Shown here piece after piece: positions 6,046 through 7,574 of a stretch of 7,574 nucleotides of DNA (its first letter is position 1; each line of letters begins with the position of its first letter). A program made the position numbers and the translations under genes. Source of the DNA: Anaerolineae bacterium (lineage in GTDB: Bacteria > Chloroflexota > Anaerolineae > JAAYZQ01); assembly GCA_016926595.1 (NCBI GenBank), contig JAFGOG010000300.1, forward strand, positions 1-7,574, in the 5' to 3' direction. Below the pieces are notes generated by a model. The model ran no database searches. It had not been told where the DNA came from and saw only the letters and a program-made list of their open reading frames with translations.

Positions 6046-6855
6046 ATGAGTGAGAAAACGAAAGTCAAGTTAACTCCCGAGCAGGAAACCCTGCTCATCA
6101 CACTCTATGCCAGGGCCCAGCCTGGGAACCCGCTGTTCTTCGATCCCCAGGCCCAGGACATCCTCAGTCGGGTGGACTATGACTTTGCCCGGCTGCGCGT
6201 GCCCACCAAGACGGTCATCCTGGTCTGCCAGCGGGCCAAAAAACTGGATGCCGTCGCGCGCGATTTCCTGTCCGAGCATCCCGCTGGGGTGGTGCTGCAC
6301 CTGGGCTGCGGCCTGGACGGCCGCTTTTGGCGGGTGGACAATGGCCGGGTGGACTGGTATGACCTGGACATGCCGGCGGTGATCGCGCTCCGCCGGCAGT
6401 TTTTCCCACCAGACGAACGCTATCACATGATCGCTTCATCGGTGACCGACCTGGAATGGGTGGAGACGGTTGCAGCGGCAAACCGGCCTGTGCTGGTCAT
6501 CGCCGAGGGGTTGCTGATGTACCTGGGCGAAGCGCAAGTCAGGCGCTTGCTGCTCCGTCTGCAGGAGGCTTTCCCGGGCTGCCGCCTGATCGCCGACGTG
6601 TTCAGTCGGCTGACGGCCCGATCGTCGACCCAGCACCGTTCGCTCAAGCAGACAGGGGCGGCCATCGGCTGGGGCATCGACGATCCCCGTGAGCTGGAGG
6701 CCTGGTCGCCGGGTATCACTTTGTTGGAGGAGTGGTTCTTTACGCAAGATCCCGATCTGGACCGCCTCGGCCTGGGTTACCGGCTCGCTTACAGGCTGGC
6801 CGGCGCGTTCCAGATGGTGCGGCGCGCACACCGGATCGTGTACTATCAGTTGTGA
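6046..6855 (+). CDS. SAM-dependent O-methyltransferase, LCM/TcmP family
   Basis: The 269-residue soluble protein resembles the leucine carboxyl methyltransferase family (PF04072), which includes polyketide O-methyltransferases of the TcmP type and the PP2A methyltransferase. It has the class I SAM fold marks. An N-terminal helical lid lies at about 8-75. Motif I is VVLHLGCGLDGR (82-93), the glycine-rich SAM loop. WYDLDMP (104-110) carries acidic residues D106 and D108 that would hold the SAM ribose. ASSVTD (130-135) is next, and AEGLLMYL (153-160) is the characteristic post-motif segment of this family. The length is normal for the family. It probably transfers a methyl group to a carboxyl or hydroxyl of a small molecule; the acceptor is not evident. 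The gene starts 40 bases after the acyltransferase and is the last gene of the apparent operon, being followed by the hairpin array. Confidence 0.85.
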   Translation: MSEKTKVKLTPEQETLLITLYARAQPGNPLFFDPQAQDILSRVDYDFARLRVPTKTVILVCQRAKKLDAVARDFLSEHPAGVVLHLGCGLDGRFWRVDNGRVDWYDLDMPAVIALRRQFFPPDERYHMIASSVTDLEWVETVAAANRPVLVIAEGLLMYLGEAQVRRLLLRLQEAFPGCRLIADVFSRLTARSSTQHRSLKQTGAAIGWGIDDPRELEAWSPGITLLEEWFFTQDPDLDRLGLGYRLAYRLAGAFQMVRRAHRIVYYQL

Positions 6856-6871
6856 GGGTTGCGAAAGGCGG

Positions 6872-6989
6872 CAGGCATCGGTTGAAACCGACGCCTGATA
6901 GAGCAAGCCCGTTGAAGACGGGCTCTATGCACTGTTAACGCGTTTGTTGAACGCGTTTTGCGTATCAGCCCGGAATTCATTCCCGGGCT
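6872..6989. repeat. Array of four regularly spaced hairpins with different stems
   Basis: Four inverted repeats follow each other. Hairpin 1 spans 6872-6897, with arms of 11 (CAGGCATCGGT and ACCGACGCCTG, one A-C mismatch) and loop TGAA. Hairpin 2 spans 6906-6924, with arms AGCCCGT and ACGGGCT and loop TGAAG; it can be extended by ATAGA/TCTAT to 6898-6928 across a four-base bulge. Hairpin 3 spans 6937-6957, arm AACGCGTT on both sides, loop TGTTG. Hairpin 4 spans 6967-6989, arms AGCCCGGAA and TTCCCGGGCT with one bulged C, loop TTCA. Midpoints fall near 6884.5, 6915, 6947 and 6978, i.e. 30.5, 32 and 31 bases apart. The stems are not copies of one another, but 1 to 3 share TTGAA at or near the top and 4 carries TGAA on the other strand. 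No transposase or integrase is nearby. I recall similar hairpin strings between genes of Chloroflexota but cannot attach a named family. Confidence 0.85.
6937..6959 (+). terminator. Possible intrinsic terminator of the upstream operon
   Basis: The third hairpin of the array (eight perfect pairs, AACGCGTT on both arms) runs into TTTT at 6956-6959, partly shared with the stem. It lies about 80 bases after the methyltransferase stop. The T run is short and the stem only moderately GC-rich, so termination may be weak or may rely on the whole array. Confidence 0.35.
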
Positions 6990-7148
6990 GTCCTGTTGGC
7001 GATGGCCGGTGTGCTGCAAGCGCCCTGCGCATGGCATGCCGGGGTGCACAGAGCAGCGGGGGAGCGGCGATCGATTTTTGGATCAAGGGAAAAAGTGTGA
7101 ATTTGAGATGGCGGCGAAAGAGTCGGCGAGGATGGCGTTATAGCGCAG
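6990..7148. other. Intergenic stretch without a recognisable feature
   Basis: Between the hairpin array and the kinase promoter I see no gene with a ribosome site, no tRNA or rRNA, no long repeat and no convincing terminator. Short palindromes such as GGCATGCC near 7033-7040 occur, but nothing organised. Confidence 0.5.
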
Positions 7149-7177
7149 TTGTCCAGGACAGCTAACTGTGGTATCAT
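7149..7177 (+). promoter_or_regulatory. Sigma-70-type promoter candidate for the kinase gene
   Basis: TTGTCC (7149-7154, four of six to the -35 consensus) and TATCAT (7172-7177, five of six to the -10 consensus) are separated by exactly 17 bases. The predicted start of transcription is near 7184, giving a leader of about 265 bases before the kinase ATG. The region is AT-richer than its surroundings. It is the only well-formed promoter I found in the intergenic region. Confidence 0.5.
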
Positions 7178-7183
7178 AGTATT

Positions 7184-7203
7184 CAGAACATGCGTCCGTT
7201 CTG
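7184..7203 (+). other. Hairpin at the predicted 5' end of the kinase transcript
   Basis: CAGAAC (7184-7189) pairs with GTTCTG (7198-7203) around an eight-base loop. It coincides with the predicted first transcribed bases and could protect the RNA 5' end. Confidence 0.4.
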
Positions 7204-7213
7204 GCCTATCGGT

Positions 7214-7242
7214 TCCTCATCACAATGACGGTCGAATGAGGA
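7214..7242 (+). other. Leader hairpin overlapping a Shine-Dalgarno-like site
   Basis: TCCTCAT (7214-7220) pairs perfectly with ATGAGGA (7236-7242). The 3' arm overlaps GGAGG at 7240-7244, the apparent ribosome site of a small upstream frame, so folding would partly hide that site. Confidence 0.4.
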
Positions 7243-7249
7243 GGGTTAT

Positions 7250-7381
7250 GTGAAACCTTGCAGCCGGCCTCCAGCCTGGGGACATCCCTGGCAGGTGGTC
7301 GGCTGTTTTGCGTTGCGCACAGCGGGTGTCGAGGACAGCGCCGATAGCAGCTGTGGCCTCGTCCCTGCTTTGCTGGTCTAG
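7250..7381 (+). CDS. Possible 43-codon upstream reading frame in the kinase leader
   Basis: GGAGG (7240-7244) precedes a GTG at 7250 by five bases, opening a frame that ends in TAG at 7379-7381. The peptide would begin MKPCSRPPAWGHPW and contains Cys at 4, 19 and 35, with two Trp close together. It has no recognised family, no signal peptide and no membrane segment. It runs through the terminator-like hairpin at 7261-7305, the arrangement expected of a leader peptide, and ends 67 bases before the kinase ATG. GTG start, length and odd composition make chance the main alternative. Confidence 0.25.
   Translation: MKPCSRPPAWGHPWQVVGCFALRTAGVEDSADSSCGLVPALLV
7261..7309 (+). terminator. Terminator-like hairpin inside the kinase leader (attenuator candidate)
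   Basis: CAGCCG (7261-7266) pairs with CGGCTG (7300-7305). The stem continues inward through a G-T pair, CC/GG, a mismatch and CC/GG, and the centre can close as GGG-ACAT-CCC. TTTT follows at 7306-7309. A GC-rich stem with a short T tract has intrinsic-terminator form. It lies between the promoter and the kinase start, so if it works it would stop transcription before the kinase under some conditions. Confidence 0.4.
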
Positions 7382-7389
7382 TCGGTGGT

Positions 7390-7420
7390 GCTGCTGCGCC
7401 ACTTGGCGCCACGCAGCAGC
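7390..7420 (+). other. Strong hairpin just upstream of the kinase ribosome site
   Basis: GCTGCTGCG (7390-7398) pairs perfectly with CGCAGCAGC (7412-7420); the 13-base interior can add a small CC/GG stem. It ends 14 bases before AAGGAG. It is not followed by T residues, so a role in RNA stability or in setting ribosome access is more likely than termination. Confidence 0.5.
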
Positions 7421-7434
7421 CGCGTGATAGTGAT

Positions 7435-7440
7435 AAGGAG
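7435..7440 (+). promoter_or_regulatory. Ribosome binding site of the Ser/Thr kinase
   Basis: AAGGAG lies eight bases before the ATG at 7449 and fixes the kinase start. Confidence 0.75.
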
Positions 7441-7448
7441 AGGAATCG

Positions 7449-7574
7449 ATGGATCTGTACGCCCCCGGATCGATCATCGCCGGCCGCTACAAAGTGACCG
7501 GCCCCCCGCTCATGGGCGGGATGGGCATCGTCTACCTGTGCATCGACACTGAGGGGGGACCGCCCGTGGCCCTC
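7449..7574 (+). CDS. Eukaryotic-type serine/threonine protein kinase, N-terminal end (partial, 3' end outside window)
   Basis: The last 42 codons of the window form the start of a Hanks-type kinase (PknB-like). After a short lead comes GRYKV (residues 12-16), the usual opening of the kinase N-lobe. The nucleotide-binding loop follows: MGGMGIVYLC (22-31), with the G-x-x-G-x-V pattern of subdomain I. Residues 40-42 (VAL) lead into the position where the invariant Lys of the V-A-x-K motif is expected just past the window end. A very short or absent cytoplasmic extension before the fold is typical. In bacteria such kinases phosphorylate Ser/Thr on regulators or cell-envelope proteins and often carry C-terminal sensor domains, which cannot be seen here. 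The gene has its own promoter candidate and a long structured leader, so it is probably a separate unit from the operon upstream. Confidence 0.85.
   Translation, partial: MDLYAPGSIIAGRYKVTGPPLMGGMGIVYLCIDTEGGPPVAL

Noticed and set aside
6872..6989. CRISPR array
   Set aside because: The units are not identical repeats with variable spacers; the stems differ in every unit and there are no cas genes in the window.
6944..7165. A 73-codon + strand frame downstream of the methyltransferase
   Set aside because: It starts at TTG inside the third hairpin, has no ribosome site, no recognisable protein character, and runs through the hairpin array and toward the kinase promoter.
7184..7448. A known riboswitch class in the kinase leader
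   Set aside because: I could not match conserved cores of the familiar classes such as TPP, cobalamin, SAM or cyclic-di-GMP; only generic hairpins are visible.
7220..7477. An 85-codon - strand frame overlapping the kinase start
   Set aside because: It covers leader hairpins and the kinase 5' end in antisense, with no family resemblance and no supported ribosome site.

Overview
The window is GC-rich bacterial DNA carrying an apparent operon on the + strand: a partial ABC-transporter ATPase and seven further + strand genes or gene remnants, the last cut by the window end. No gene is convincing on the - strand. The lineage cannot be fixed from the sequence alone. The eukaryotic-type Ser/Thr kinase start, the DUF1624-like membrane acyltransferase and a string of short intergenic hairpins fit Chloroflexota best. 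That is an inference at moderate to low confidence.

Positions 1-6855 look like one transcription unit. It begins inside the C-terminal end of an ABC ATPase (1-282), which overlaps an ABC-2 type permease (275-1087). After 55 bases comes a CPBP-family intramembrane protease (1143-2216). Its stop codon overlaps the start of a strongly shortened S9 (prolyl-oligopeptidase-like) peptidase remnant (2216-2692). An ATGA overlap leads to a beta-lactamase-fold serine hydrolase with a lipoprotein signal (2689-4203). A second ATGA overlap leads to a 601-residue polytopic protein with a C-terminal DUF1624/heparan-alpha-glucosaminide acetyltransferase-like domain (4200-6005). After 40 bases comes an LCM/TcmP-type SAM methyltransferase (6046-6855). 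The set combines export, membrane proteolysis, a surface hydrolase, acyl transfer and methylation. It would suit production, modification, export or immunity for a small molecule or peptide, but no biosynthetic core is visible, so this remains a hypothesis.

Positions 6856-7448 hold no convincing protein gene, but they are structured. First comes an array of four hairpins (6872-6989) with unrelated stems, similar TTGAA-type tops and a regular spacing of about 31 bases. A stretch with no clear feature follows (6990-7148). Then comes a sigma-70-like promoter (7149-7177) and a leader of about 265 bases before a Ser/Thr protein kinase that starts at 7449 and runs off the window. The leader holds four hairpins, one followed by TTTT like an attenuator, and a possible 43-codon upstream reading frame. 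The hairpin array and the kinase leader are the least explained parts of the window.
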